Below are positions 10,392 to 22,567 of a stretch of 64,000 nt of DNA, piece by piece; position 1 is the first letter of the stretch, and each line of letters starts with the position of its first letter. The notes beneath the pieces were generated by a model. It did not search any database. It saw only the letters and a program-made list of their open reading frames with translations, and had not been told where the DNA came from. The stretch comes from Dipteris shenzhenensis (lineage: Eukaryota; Polypodiophyta; Polypodiopsida; Gleicheniales): NCBI GenBank assembly GCA_047967505.1, contig CM106541.1, one strand, 5' to 3'. The position numbers were made by a program, and so were the translations under genes.

Positions 10392-10700
10392 AAAACAAGG
10401 TGAATGCTCATAAAGCATTCATAAGGCCCCCTCATATGTGCAGCTTGGAAAAGAGAGAGAGAGAGAGAGACTTGGATGTGCAAAAAGGAGAAGAGAGAAG
10501 AGAGAGAGGGGAGGGGGGCGGGGGGGCTTGCCTTGAAATAGAAAGAGAGAAAGAGGGAACCCTCAATCAATCATAAACAACAACGAGAAGTTGCGTGGAA
10601 ATTCAAGGCAAGGACAAAAAATTGATTCGAAATGACTTTCGCTTCTCCAAGGTGGGCTGCCATCGATTAGACTTCCCAGTGACATGTGGCAGGCCAAAAA
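10392..10700 (+). repeat. Dispersed repeat family R2, copy 1 (with GA tract)
   Basis: Matches 48231-48480. Both begin AAACAAG(G/A)TGAATGCTCATA AAGCATT, continue CTTGGAAAAGAGAGAG, a G-run, GGGGCTTGCCTT and AATAGAAAGAGAGA, and end GGCAGGCCAAAAA. A weaker third copy lies at 13620-13880. The function is unknown; a retroposon is plausible. Confidence 0.75.
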
Positions 10701-11125
10701 CACTTATCCGTCTTTCTCAAGAACTTGACCTTTAACGTTTTAGAAAAACTAAGAAATTGCAAGCTGCGTGCAAAGTGCAAGGAGAGATGAATGAACGTGT
10801 GGCTGCCATGTGGAGATTTAAGATACTGTAATAATGATATTATACGAGGTTTTCTCACGTATCATGGACAGTCGAACCCCATGAATCCGATTGTAGATTT
10901 TTCTTCGGAAGTGACTCGTGAGCTACCGTTCTATTTTACTTATGGTCCTCGACGACTGTGCGGGATTTGCGACAGTCATGGCTAAATGGCTAACAACGCC
11001 GTCAATGGGTATAAGCATTGAGAACAGAACATCAGCTTAGCCCGCCTTGTTTCGGTTCCTCTCAAGAGCTCTCTTCGGAGAAAACCAGCGGCAGGCGATG
11101 AACGTCTATCAATTGTCGAGGGAGG

Positions 11126-13290
11126 CTACCTAGCTAGCTTGATGGCAAGAGCGCGCTGGCTGGCTGGCTGGCTGGCTATCTGCCGCTCGCTTGCAGCGAT
11201 CAGCGAAAGGAGGCGACGGAGGACGAGGTTCATGGAAGGGCGACGAAGTGGCTTATCATGCACGCAGTCGAGGGCGAGAGCTACCAGAGCTTGCATGGAG
11301 TCCATGCACGACGAGATTAAGCTGGAGGAGGAGGCTTGAAGCATCTCCATATCCAACAGCTCCTCCAAGCGACCTTCCTCCACCTTCTTCTTCGCAAACG
11401 CAGCAAGATTGATGTCCTCCCTTTCCCAATCGAACGCATGCAACGACGTCGCCAGCTGCAGAAGCACCACCCCAAAACTGTACACATCGCTCTTTTCTGT
11501 CAACCTGAAGGTCCTGTAGTATTCCGGATCCAAGTACCCCATCGTCCCGTCCACATGCGTCGATACATGACTTTCGTCCTCCTTCGCTAGCCTCGACAGC
11601 CCAAAATCGCACAGCTTCGCATTCATCTCCTCATCCAACAGTATGTTGCTCGCCTTCACATCCCTGTGATACACCCCCGGACTCGCTTGCTCGTGTAGAT
11701 ACTCCAACCCCGTCGCTGCTTGTATCGCTATCTCCACCCTCTCCCTCCACCCCAATTTCCTCATCCCCTGCCCAACCTTCTTCCCCAAATGATCTTGCAA
11801 ACTGCCGTTCTTCACGAACTCGTACACCATCACTGGCTGCTCCGTCTCCACACAGCACCCCAATAGCCTCACTACGTTCCTATGATTCAGCTGTGCCAGT
11901 ACCTTCACCTCGTTTAGCACTTGCTCCGTCCCCTTGGGGTTGCCTATCTTAGCCACCTTGATCGCTACTGCCGTCCCGTCCTCCAATGTCCCTTTGAACA
12001 CCTCCCCGAAGCCGCCGCAGCCCAGCACTCTGTTCCTGGCGTACCCGTCTGTTGCCCTCTTTATCTCCTCTCTGCTAAACAGCCTGGCGCACCTTCCGCC
12101 AGAGTTTGCATACAAGATCAGCTCCCTCTCCCTCGCCAGCTTTGAACGTGCCCTCTTCTTGGCGAGCAGTCTTCTTAAAAGTAGCACAGCGACGACGACC
12201 GTCAGCAGCAAGCCCATCGTTCCCAAAACTACCCCTGTTTAATCATAAGCCAAAAGACAACAACAAAAATACTTATTCGTTTCCAAAGTCCAAATTAACA
12301 AGTGACTGAGTGATCGATTACTTACCTGCGGCATAGGCGGTTTTGTGGCAGCTGGCGAGCGTATTTTCCTTCCAAACACAGTAGGGAACTGCAGTTTCCA
12401 AAAAAGCCACAATTCTCAGACGATTTCCCGACGTATTCAAGCGAATTGCTTGCGGAGCCCATTCGACTAAAAAGAACTCGAGAAGCCCAAGACATGACCG
12501 TTCAAATCTGATCACCTTTGAAGCAGATCCCAGAAGCATAGTCAGGAAAGTATCCCGGATTGCATCGGCACAATGGTCTGCTACTGAGTCGATCCTTCCG
12601 ACAAGTCGAATTCGGTCCACACTCCATTTGCCCAGTCACGCAAGGCGGTTCCGAGGTTGGAATGTCCCAAGCAACCTGCAAGCCGATTGTCCAATCTTCC
12701 AAAGGCGCATCCACATTTAGGTCCACTACGCTAATGTATGCCGTCAACAGTCCACCAATTGGCATAACGGTCCGAAAGTTTGGTCCAGCAGTAAACACAT
12801 CGAAGTAGCAGCAGATTGTATTATTGCAAACACTTGCGGTGGAATCCAGAAGCTTGCTACAAAAGCGGCTATCATTGCACTGCATACTAGGAAATGTTAG
12901 CATAATCCTGGAACAATTGAAATACGCCAGGGAATTGCGGCTCGTGAAGGTAAAGGGCCGGCTTTTATTCAAGGTGATATTCAAAGCGCTCAATGAATCC
13001 TTGGAATGACAGGAGGATCCCAAATGAGCGCCAGCACCAAGTATCAGGGTCCTGTCGGTCCAGTTTACGCTAAGAATCGGGTAAGAGAAATACAGTGTTC
13101 TAAATTCGAGCTGCTGGGTGCTGGAATTGCATGCGACGGGATAATTTGGGTGCCCACAACCTTGCTCTGTGCTAAGGGGGTATGGAACGGGCATATTGCC
13201 GCAGTCTGGGCATTGCAGGAAGCAAACTGTTACGCAGGCTTGAAACAGCACGATGGTAAAGAGGAAAATCCAGCTGACGGAGGCTACCAT
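11126..13290 (-). CDS. Wall-associated-kinase-like receptor kinase, 3 exons
   Basis: Exons are 13290-12516, 12388-12326 and 12234-11126, joined at AAAG|GTGAT...CTGCAG| and GCAG|GTAAGT...AAACAG|. All phases agree and give 648 residues. The ATG at 13290 is the first after an in-frame TAG upstream. Order: signal peptide (about 1-27), Cys-rich galacturonan-binding-type ectodomain beginning CPDCGNMPVPYP with several N-glycosylation sites, a second Cys-rich segment (CGPNSTCRK, CRCNPGYFPDY) near 230-255, a membrane span near 284-299, then an intact Ser/Thr kinase. Kinase residues: glycine loop GCGGFG (about 351-356), Lys 372, Glu 388, HRD 469-471 and DFG 489-491, so it is an active RD kinase. It should sit in the plasma membrane and sense the cell wall. 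It looks most like the WAKL14/WAKL20 subgroup. Ligand unknown. No lesion seen. Confidence 0.9.
11154..11178. repeat. CTGG microsatellite in kinase 3' end
   Basis: About five CTGG/GGCT units encode the Gln/Pro/Ala/Ser-rich tail just before the kinase stop codon, so C-terminal length may vary between alleles. Confidence 0.6.
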
Positions 13291-13619
13291 CAGCAACCTT
13301 GCAAGGCAATGGATGCTGCCTTCTTCTATCTATCTTGTGTGGAACAGATTAGCGCAGAGCTGAAGGCTCAGGGATGAGCATAAACGAGGGAGGATCTCAG
13401 ATGTATGTCTAGATTTAGACGTGCATAATGCGTGAAAGCATGTGTGAAACGGTGAAAACATCTGCCGTGTCAAACTCGAATGCATGTAATTTCACCTTAG
13501 CGTAACAGTAAACAAAGGACAAAAGGACGGATTAAATTGTCAAAAGAAAAAGGGCACATTGATGTGGAATGGAGACATTGAAGAGCTAAAAAAACAACTT
13601 TAACAAAATAGATAACAAG

Positions 13620-13880
13620 GTGAAGTAAGAGAAGAAGAAGAGGAACAAGGTGAAGTAAGAGAAGAAGAAAAGGAGAGAGAGAAAGGGGGAGAAAAAGAAG
13701 GGGTGCAAATAGCAAGAAATAGAGAGTGGAAGAAGAGGACCGTGGAATATGGAATTTTTTAAAAAGCCTACAAACTAATGGAATTTTTTAAAAAGCCTAC
13801 AAACTAATTTCTCTTCTCCAAGCATTACTTAGGCTTCCACTTGTTAAGTGGCAGGCCAATAAACTGCCTTAGATTAGGGA
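13620..13880 (+). repeat. Dispersed repeat R2, copy 3 (weak), with exact tandem 29-mer
   Basis: A GA-rich tract is followed by CTTCTCCAAG and GTGGCAGGCCAATAAAC, matching the end of the copy at 10392-10700. Inside it a 29-bp unit (GGAATTTTTTAAAAAGCC...) is repeated exactly at 13751-13779 and 13780-13808, which implies a recent duplication. Confidence 0.55.
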
Positions 13881-13889
13881 CTCAAGGCC

Positions 13890-14970
13890 AATTTGCAAAT
13901 TAGGGAGGGGATCACTCAAGGCCAATTTACAAAATTGGGGGCTCTAAGGGCTCTCCCTTGGGCCAACACTGCAAGGAACTGCCAAGGGGTTTCATGTCGA
14001 CGGGATCCAATTTCCAAGAAAAGCTAAAAGAATAACTTGCTATACCTCTCATGTAAGGACTAGAGTCTACCACTCCTCTTAGATTTGCCAAAAGCACTAT
14101 AGTTATAAATATGGATGGAGTTGGCTGACCTTCCACAAAAGCACCTTCCCACACGAACAGAGTAGGACAAGGCTTGCAAATCACAGTGATGGCTTTGCCC
14201 ATTCCCTTATGTGCTTGATGCTATCAAAAGGCGTTTCAGGCTTGACAACTCTGCAACCAGCATCAAGTTCAACAAGTAACGCGCATGTGAGCTATTGTGA
14301 AAGGGAAATTCCACTGGCTTCCAGAGGCTTGTAGCCCAAAATGCCAAGGTAGAGATTGATTTTTCATGTCTCCAACGGGGCAGTGCAATGCTCGATTTTA
14401 GCTTGGCGTGTCTTATTGTTCCATAGCAATGACATTGATCACGAGAGTTTGACTACTATCATTAATAATTATGCTCAGTACATTGATGTCAAGGTGGTCT
14501 AATGACATGGATCATAAGAGTTTGATTACCATTACACTCGGTACATGCCTTTGTATCAATGTCAAGAAAATAGTTTAAAACTAGTAATGCACATTGCATA
14601 GAGCAGTTATAATCTCTAGTTGTTTTTCCTCATCAAATAGGTCCCCTAGTTGTTGATGAGTCCCTATCAAACTATCAATAAATTCAATTGAAAGGAACTC
14701 TTATTTTTTCGCTTTGATTTCAAGACAAATATAGATCGAAAAGGTTGAGCTCTAAAGTGTGATGCACATATTCAATGCACTGTCTTAATTTCACGTACCC
14801 ATTACTTGACTTTAAAGGTGCTCCCTAGTACCAAAATTATTTAATCATCCTTGCAAATCATCCCATTATTTTGGCTTACATTCTTTTTCATATTGAGTTC
14901 ATTTATTTATCCTTCTAGCTTTTCTATTTCTATAATAAATCATTCAAGTGGTAAGGATCTATATAGCGCA
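13890..14970. other. No gene seen
   Basis: Intergenic DNA with a short duplicated phrase (CTCAAGGCCAATTT at 13881 and 13916). No coding sequence is supported. Confidence 0.45.
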
Positions 14971-14978
14971 GCTCTATG

Positions 14979-15056
14979 TACACCGAGTGGTGTATCCATA
15001 CACTATGCGGTATAATGGATTACACCATGCGGTGTTTAGTTACACTGCGCAGTGTT
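14979..15056. repeat. Four phased short palindromes
   Basis: TACACCGAGTGGTGTA (14979), TACACTATGCGGTATA (14999), TACACCATGCGGTGTT (15021) and TACACTGCGCAGTGTT (15041) are spaced 20, 22 and 20 bp apart. Each has an ACAC...GTGT-type dyad. They could be a degenerate minisatellite or a cluster of binding sites. Confidence 0.7.
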
Positions 15057-15619
15057 GTTAATCTTATATATAAACCTACACCACATTTGTACTATTCACG
15101 TTATCAAGATTCCTAGTATTCCCGTGGAGTCTCGGGAAAAACAAGAAGCATAAGAAAGAAGGATAAACAAAGCTACAAAGAAATTTGTACATTTTGTTAG
15201 TCCTTCTAAGTTCAAAAAAGTATCTAGTGTCGATGGTGGGCTCGCTTTTGCCGATCGGAATCCCCTTGCACTTATATACTAATTGGATAATTAGCATTAC
15301 ATACTATTAGGTAATGAGTTTGTTAGTTCCATGTAACATTTTAGGTGTCTAGGATTATAATTTTTGCATGAAGTATTTGAGTTGTAACTTATCTTTGGAA
15401 AGACTTAGGATTAGGTGATGAGTTTATTAGTTGCATGACTTAGGATTTTAATTTAGTTGAAATATCATAGGAAGCTTTGGGAAAATGCAAAAGTTGACAT
15501 TATAAGTTGCATGAAGTGATTCACTTTTGGAAAAACTTACTGTTACGAGAATTGGAATTATCCCATTAATTTAATCCTTCAGTATTTAGTTTAGTGAGAT
15601 CCAGCATTTTTGTCACGTA

Positions 15620-15835
15620 GCTGATGCATGTGTGCTCGTTGTTCCATAGTGATGCATGTGTGCTCCTACATGGTTGGATATACGGCTGCGGTTGTATGAG
15701 TGTGTAGCATTGTGTGCACCACTTACGCGATGACGGTATGTGTAGCATGTATGCACCATCTGTACGATTTTATTCATTTGTAGCATCAGGTGTACCATGA
15801 GATGGTATGTGCCGCATGTGTGCACCATTTATCTG
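15620..15835 (+). repeat. Degenerate tandem repeat around TGTGTAGCATG...GCACCA
   Basis: Segments resembling GATGCATGTGTGCTC and GTGTAGCATGTATGCACCAT recur four to five times at roughly 45-50 bp. No coding role is seen. They lie upstream of the Gypsy primer-binding site and may be part of its 5' LTR. Confidence 0.5.
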
Positions 15836-16169
15836 TGATTTATTGATTTCGCATTGCTATAATACTGAAAGGTTGATTGATTGTGGTGATTAATTCCAAG
15901 GTTATCTTATGCTTAAAATATTTCATTACTATTGATCGTGTGAATCCAAGGGAAGAGTAATTGATCAGGCGATGGCATCTGGAAAGCATGATCTGCCATA
16001 TTTTGGGCGCATAGGCGCAACTCCAATGATGCGGGGATGAATAAGGCTTATGCCTAATTTTTTATATTACAAAAGTTTATGTACATATTTGAATTTTGGA
16101 ATATTAGTGGCTTGGCTAAGTGTATAAACTAAAGTTAGAAAAAGCTTTATTTTTAGAAAAAGCCAGCTA

Positions 16170-16434
16170 TTCTAGAAGGTGGATGGGCTTTTTGTAAAAG
16201 GGTGTATGGAGGAAAGCACAGAGGCTTTTGTATGATTTTTGCTCGGAAGCTTTTTGGGAAATATACATAAATACATAGGAAGTGGAAGGAGAGCACCACA
16301 CCCATAGGGGGAGATTGTACCCAGCACACTTGTTCTGTCTCTTCCGTTTTAAGTTTTGAGAGTTTGTGCATATTTTTGACGAATGTTGCTGTGTTTTTCA
16401 AGGATTTGCAGGTTCTGTGAGCGTTCCCATTACA
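16170..16434 (+). mobile_element. Presumed 3' part of a 5' LTR (Gypsy)
   Basis: The stretch ends CCCATTACA at 16434, one base before a primer-binding site. A TATA-like CATAAATACATAG lies near 16265. I could not find a matching 3' LTR downstream of 21966, so the LTR start is undefined. Confidence 0.45.
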
Positions 16435-16435
16435 G

Positions 16436-16449
16436 TGGTATTAGAGCCA
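16436..16449 (+). promoter_or_regulatory. tRNA primer-binding site of Gypsy element
   Basis: TGGTATTAGAGCCA differs by one base from TGGTATCAGAGC, the common plant site complementary to initiator tRNA-Met. It lies one base after the presumed LTR end. Confidence 0.7.
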
Positions 16450-17180
16450 AGGTTCATCATCCATAGCACGGGAAGCACACGCACCCCGCGTCCTCGAGCA
16501 AGAAATCGCAGCACACATCAGATTGCGAACACCGCTTGTGAACACCGCGTACAAGAGCACAACTAAGTTCGAAGCAGCAGAAGCAAACAGCACAGAACAG
16601 CTTGCAGACAAGAAAACGTGCAGTGAAGGAAAAAAAAATCACAGCAAAAGAAGCCAGTCGTACATAAACAGGTCGAAGCACTTGCACCTTAGCTCCTCCA
16701 AGCGTATGACAAAGGCGGCAACCAAGGCATAGTCCTTGGCATACCTGGCACTGAAGGCACCGTTGGCTGAGGTCCCTCATCTCGGTACTATTCTAGCTCA
16801 AGTCCCCTTAACAATTGGTGACTATCCACTAGATCAAGTCACTTGTTGCTCTATTCTTTGAAGTTCCTAGTCATAAAGATATCCTTCAAGGCAAAAGTGC
16901 AAACAAGGGAGCAACCCAATGGATTTTGGAAGAGGAGAATCTCAAAAGCAAGTGTTCACAAGAGCAGGAGGCAGTCTACAAGTACTATTGGACACGAGCT
17001 TTGCTTTGTACCTTGCAACGTGGATTCACTTATTGGAATCGTGTGAGTTCGAGAGCCCACAGAGATACTATTCGACAAATAGCTGCTTTCAAGCTTGGAA
17101 ACCAAATTGAGATAAGTCTTGTGTTTATGTGTATTTCCTTTCATAGTGATTTCTTCTTTGCAACGTGCACATACTTAACT

Positions 17181-18800
17181 ATGTTTGGAAGGAATATTCC
17201 ATCAGAGATAGGTTATCCTGAAGATCTACATCATGATGAGGATGTGGAAAACAATCACCATCAGTCAAGAAGAAGTTCAACACCGATAACACTTACTGAG
17301 GAAGAATGGCGAGAACGCTATCAGCATGAGAAGCAACAACGTCAAGAGATTGAAGATGCTCTACGCCAAGTGACGACAACTTAGAAGCCACCCATATCAA
17401 TTGAGGACGATGAACCTATGCATGCATCAGATTCACTAGATGCATGGAAACATCATGCACGGGACCTTGAGCAGGAACTTGAGTACATGCGCAACATGTG
17501 CGACACACATAAAGCCAACGAAGAACGCACAAATCGAGTGTTAAAAGAGATGACTGAAGTCACAAAGAAGTGTATGAAGGGCAGAGATGATGAAAAAAGT
17601 GAAATAGCAAATCATCAGATACTAGTGATAGTGAGCGTGGAAGAAGCAAGACAAGACATCAAAGGAAGAAGAAGCAACATGTGAAAACTTCACTACGATG
17701 ACATCATGACACTACTCCTTCACATGAGTCCAGCGATGAAGACAACGTAGGAAAGGCCATCTTGAAAGCACTCAAGCTTCATGATAAGAAGAAGTCTAGT
17801 AAGATTAATCGCAAAACTTTTTATTTTCCAAAATATGATGGTGAAAGAGATGGAAAAGCTTTACTTGTGTGGATTAGTTCTTTCAATCAATACTTTTTGG
17901 GAGAACAGTACGAAGAGATTGAGAAGGTAAAAGTTGCTGCAAGTCACATGACAAGCAATGCACAATTATGGTGGAGTGTCATTGCTGAAAGCACTCATGT
18001 TCCAAAGACATGAAAAGCATTCAAATATAAAATCAAAAAGTGCTTTCTACCTACATAGTTTGAAGAGGATGCTCACAGGCAATGGCAAAGATTGAGGCAG
18101 TTGGATAATGAGAGTGTGGATGCATACACCGAGAAATATCTTTCCTCCCTACTTCAATTGCAAACCATTGAGAAAGTGTCCCAAAAGGAGCTATGTCGTA
18201 CCTTTGTTGAGGGTTTACACCCTACTATTCGTGCTGATGTACGTATGCTTCGACCATCTATAGCTTCTAATGCTGTGGATTTGGCATTAAAGTCAGAAAG
18301 AAAGTAGGGAAGAAGCTTTGCTACTCACACCCCTCAAGCAAAGAAGCACACTTCATACTTCAAGTAGGAGGGTGTAAGTGGTGGTAAAGTTGGTAGATAT
18401 GATGGTAAGTCTAATTGGAAACCTGCTAAGTCACGTATTAATCAAAGAACCAAAGAACTTGTCACATGTTACGAATGCAAAGAGAAAGGACACTACTCTT
18501 ATGAATGTCCAAAGAATCCACTTGCTACACACAAGACAGGTACCCAAACAAAGAATGCTACCAATAACAACGGAGGCAATGGAGGGAGAACCAATGGACG
18601 TACCAACAGTAATAGTCAGTGCAACAACTCCACATGGATTAACTACATTGATGATGGATCCCATGATAAATCTTTCAAGCAAGAGGGTGAGGATGAGGAC
18701 AACGACAGTGAAGATGCCGACTACACCCCTTCAGGTAAGTGATATTCAAGTAAAAGTGCATCTTATTTTCATACTTCTTTGTTACATATGATTGCACTAT
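17181..18800 (+). pseudogene. Gypsy gag (capsid and nucleocapsid), broken
   Basis: The ATG at 17181 opens an acidic, coiled-coil-like N-terminus, with a TAG at 17382-17384 and a frameshift near 17605. A Retrotrans_gag-type capsid follows at 17760-18300 (motifs YFPKYDGERDGKALLVW and AQLWW, then LRQLDNESVDAYTEKY and FVEGLHPTIR), interrupted by stops near 18013 and 18058. A CCHC zinc knuckle (CYECKEKGHYSYEC) is at 18467-18508. The product would have been the structural polyprotein of virus-like particles. Confidence 0.8.
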
Positions 18801-20470
18801 TGCACAAAAAAGAACATAGTGTCTTACTTGATGACGCAATGTTTAGTTGAAAAGTTAGGGCTCCCAACCATCAAAACAAAATATAAAGTCAAATCAGCTT
18901 TTCAAGGATCGAATTATAATTGTTTGCAAATGGTTAAGGATCTTGAGGTGACTTTAGGGCCATTAGTTGAGAGCCATGATTTCTTAGATTCTCCTTTGCG
19001 TGAGCAAGATCTCGATTCTAGGAATGCCTTGGCATGTCGATCATAATGCCAAATCTGATTATCTTGAATGCACCATTACTATGACTCAAGGCACTGAGAC
19101 TATGACTCTAGAATGCGACAAGAATCTTCCCTCTTGGCCTATATTGTCACATACCCAAGCTAAAAGAGCTTTGCGCAAACGTGAGAAGACATATTTGGTT
19201 ATGGTCAATAAGATTGAGGCTAGTCCTGAGACTAAGAAAACTGAGGAAGAGACTTTGGATCCTTTTCTAGCTACCTATGATGACTGCTTTATGGAAGACT
19301 TACCCCCTAGCCTACCTCAATCTAGACCTGAGGATCATAAGATTAACCGTATTCCAAGTAGCGCACCACCGTGTAAATCACCATATAGGCACAATCCTAC
19401 TGAGTAGCAAGAGATTCAATCCCAAATAGAAGATCTTTTGGCTAGAGGCCTAATTCGACCTAGTAGCTCACCATTTGGGACACCCGTTCTTCTTGTCAAT
19501 AAAAAAAATGGGACTTTTTGAATGTGCATCGATTATTGTGCCTTGAACAAAATCACAGTGAAAATTTGATACCCCATTTCGAGAGTTGATGATATACTCG
19601 ACAAGTTGAAAGGATCCATAATCTTTAGCAAGATCGATCTTAAGTCAGGATATCGTCAAGTGAGAGTGATCGAGCCCGATATTTTCAAGACTACTTTTAG
19701 AACCCAAACTGGTCACTATGAATTTCTTGTTATGCCTTTTGGATTGACCAATGCACGTGCCACATTTAGTCGGATGATGAATCGTATCTTCCTACCCTAT
19801 CAAGACTTTGTGGTAGTTTTCTTTGATGATATCATGATTTATAGCAAGAGTCAAGAGGAACATGAGAAACACTTGAATCTTGTTTTCTCTCTCTTGCGTG
19901 AGAACCAACTATATGCCAACCCAGAGAAAAGTTCTTTTTTCCAGCCTGAAATTGAATATCTTGGACACATTGTTTTAGCTGAAGGCATTCGAGTAGATCC
20001 GAAGAAGGTAGTTAAGTGATAGTAAACTAGCCACAGCCTAAAGATATCCATGAGTTATGATCTTTTCTAGGTCTATGTAGTTTCTATCACAGATTTGTTA
20101 GAAATTTTGCACACAAGGCACACCCATTGACCGAACTACTGTGTAAGACTCGTGCTTTCTCTTGGGGTGAGCAACACACTTTAGCTTTTCAATGACTTAA
20201 GGGTGCAATACTATTCCACGTATGGTAAAGAACTAGTTGCTATGGTGCATGCCCTTAAACTCTGGAAACACTATCTTATGGGTTCTGAGTTACTCATTAA
20301 GACTGATCACCAAAGTCTTAGACATCTCCTTACTCAGCCGATGATCTCGGATCGGCACATTAAATGGGCTACCTTTATTGACAGCTTTAAACCGATGATC
20401 CAATATCAACCAGGCAAAGACAATATAGTTGCCGATGCACTGAGCCGTCGACCTAGCATAAATAATATCT
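18800..20470 (+). pseudogene. Gypsy protease, reverse transcriptase and RNase H, broken
   Basis: Protease-region sequence at 18790-19130 (VEKLGLPTIK, ILGMPWH) has lost its clear DSG active site. Reverse transcriptase at 19410-20020 shows [35 protein letters not shown] and the catalytic box [11 protein letters not shown] in place of YVDD. In-frame stops lie at 19405-19407, about 19519, about 19567 and about 20017. RNase H resumes at 20210 with YGKELVAMVHALKLWKHYL and ends DNIVADALSRRP. The first catalytic strand with the expected TDAS motif is missing, so a deletion occurred there. Confidence 0.8.
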
Positions 20471-20639
20471 TAGTCATCAAGGGAGACCCTTTCGAGCCTA
20501 TGAAGGCAGACTATCCTACTGATCGAGACTTTTTAAAAATTTGGCATAAGATTAAGCAAGCTAATAGCACCCCTATGGCCTCGTATTCCATTCATAATGA
20601 CTATCTATTCTATGAAAAGCACTTGTGTGTTACTGCACC

Positions 20640-21966
20640 ATTTTGACGCTTGGTACTAGAAGAGGTACATTAGTCACCCTTCATGGGACATAGAGGCATT
20701 GCTACTACATATCAGATTGTAATTCAAGATTTTTTTTGGCCTAAGCTTAAAGTTGATGTTGCAACTTTTGTTGCACAATGTCTTATTTGTCAAAAAGTCA
20801 AGAGCTACAAGGGCAAATATCAAGATTTACTTAATGGAATTTGGAGAAGGAAGTGGCTAGCAAAAGTGTGGGGAAAGAAATGAGGGGGTTGGTGTTGCCC
20901 AATTCCTGATGGCCCATGGGAGTAGATTTCTATGGACTTTATTACTGGATTTCCTATGACTAGTAGCTCAGGTTTTGATATGATTTGGACTATCATTGAT
21001 AGATTTAGCAAGCAAGCTTACTTTATTCCTTGTAAGAAGACCTTGACCGCAGTTCAGGCTACTCATTTGTTCATTAAGCACATCTTTATACACCATGGCC
21101 TTCCAAAAGTAATCGTGTCAGACCGGGATAGTAAATTTTGTAGTAACTTCTGGACCGCTCTTTTTGACAATCTTGGTACGAAGTTAGATTTTTCCACTGC
21201 TTTTCATCCCGAGTCTAATGGCCAAACCGAGGTCACACAAAATACTATTTGTGACATGTTACGTGCTTATGTGTCTGGTCAGCCAGGCAAATGGGACAAA
21301 TTTATACACATATTACAATTTGCCTACAACAACACTAAGCACTTTGCTACAAGCAAATCTCCATTCCAAATTGTCTATGGAAATACCATTCCTACTTCAT
21401 TGACCCACCTTAAGCACCAAGTAGAGGCTGCTAATCGATTTACTGAAGATTTCTCTAGCATTTTGGCTACTGTCAAAAAGAATATGGAGCATGCTCAAGC
21501 TGTGTATACTGCACATGCAAACAAGGGTAGAAAGAAAGTTGTATTTGCTAAAGGTGACCTAGTCATGTTATGTATTGAGAAGCGTAGACTTAAGAGTATT
21601 GAGACACACCCTATAGTTAAGTTTTCTCCTAAATCCTATGGTCCCTTTAAAGTTTTGGAGTACATTAATGACAATGCCTATCGGCTCGAATTATCACCCG
21701 ATTGGAAAATTCATAATTCTTTTCATGTGCACCTCCAAAAACCTTTCCATGGAGACCCACTAGTTCGACCTATTTTAGACGATGCATCGTTGCTTCAAGG
21801 AGAGACCCAGCTCTTAGAGCTAGACCAGATCATTGATCAACAAATAGAGAAGTCAGGCCACTTCCAATATTCTATTGCCCTCCACCAGCCAATAATCTAT
21901 TCGATTTTATTCACCTTATTCTTCCATGTCACCAACCCAAGGGCTCCCTTACAGGGCCCTTTTTGA
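20640..21966 (+). pseudogene. Gypsy integrase, core intact, zinc domain interrupted
   Basis: An HHCC-type zinc segment (MGHRG... VAQCLICQKVK) lies at 20680-20810, followed by about 65 bp of unrelated sequence with a stop at 20881. From 20932 an open frame of 344 codons contains the core: catalytic Asp in TIIDRFSK, Asp in VSDRDSKF and Glu in SNGQTEVTQ. It then has the C-terminal YGPFKVLEYI module and a PDWKIHNSFHVHLQKPF tail. It is the least damaged segment of the element. Confidence 0.8.
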
Positions 21967-22301
21967 GTCCAAATTTTTTGTAATGCAAGTCTAGCATGCA
22001 ATCACATGCCACTGTGGCAACTGGTAATTAACATCGAGACGTACAAATAATAATGAAGGATCTACCATGCCAATGTGACTGGTGGTAATTGCATCATATG
22101 CATGATGATGCACCATCTAGATAGGCAAGACTGCCAACTTTAGATGGTGCCGTCCAAAAAATCATGAATGAGCCGACATGTCAATGATTGGTAATTAAGT
22201 GGTAAATTAAATTAAATCGCATGCAAGCTCAGTTAAAATTTGAGCCACCAATTATTCACCAAATAATGCATCAACAATGCATCCAAATAATCATTAAGGA
22301 G

Positions 22302-22567
22302 CCACCATGGTGGCTATAATTAACTGCACTCTATGCAATTTGGCAAAAAAGGCTTATGGTTTAGTTGCCTCAGACAAGCACCACCACATGAGATATACCA
22401 TCATGGTGGCCTTCACTCTACTTATGCCCATCAACAAGCCACCATGGTGACTACTAATCAACTATACTCTACCTAATTTGGCAAAAATAGACTTATGCTT
22501 TAGTTGCCTCAGACAACCACCGTCACTTGAGCCAGACCACTATGGTGACCTTCACTCTACTTAAGCC
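22302..22567 (+). repeat. Two-copy tandem duplication, period 137 bp
   Basis: Copies begin GCCACCATGGTG at 22301 and 22438. They share AATTTGGCAAAAA, TTTAGTTGCCTCAGACAA and CCTTCACTCTACTTA. A CCACCATGG/CCATGGTGG dyad recurs in the flanking sequence. Confidence 0.75.

Larger units (their letters stand above)
16436..21966 (+). mobile_element. Ty3/Gypsy retrotransposon, decayed, no 3' LTR found
   Basis: Primer-binding site, gag, zinc knuckle, protease, reverse transcriptase, RNase H and integrase follow in Gypsy order on the plus strand. There are many stops and frameshifts, an internal deletion in RNase H (about 20195-20205) and a short insertion before the integrase core (about 20835-20900). 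The 3' end appears lost. The final conserved coding is the integrase C-terminal GPF-type module. No chromodomain was recognised. Confidence 0.85.

Noticed and set aside
11139-12309. Plus-strand open frames across the kinase gene
   Set aside because: They are antisense shadows of a clear kinase coding sequence.
14979-15056. Phased short repeats considered as a CRISPR array
   Set aside because: Units are short, degenerate dyads with 4-6-bp gaps, in a plant nuclear context. There are no conserved direct repeats with unique spacers and no cas genes.
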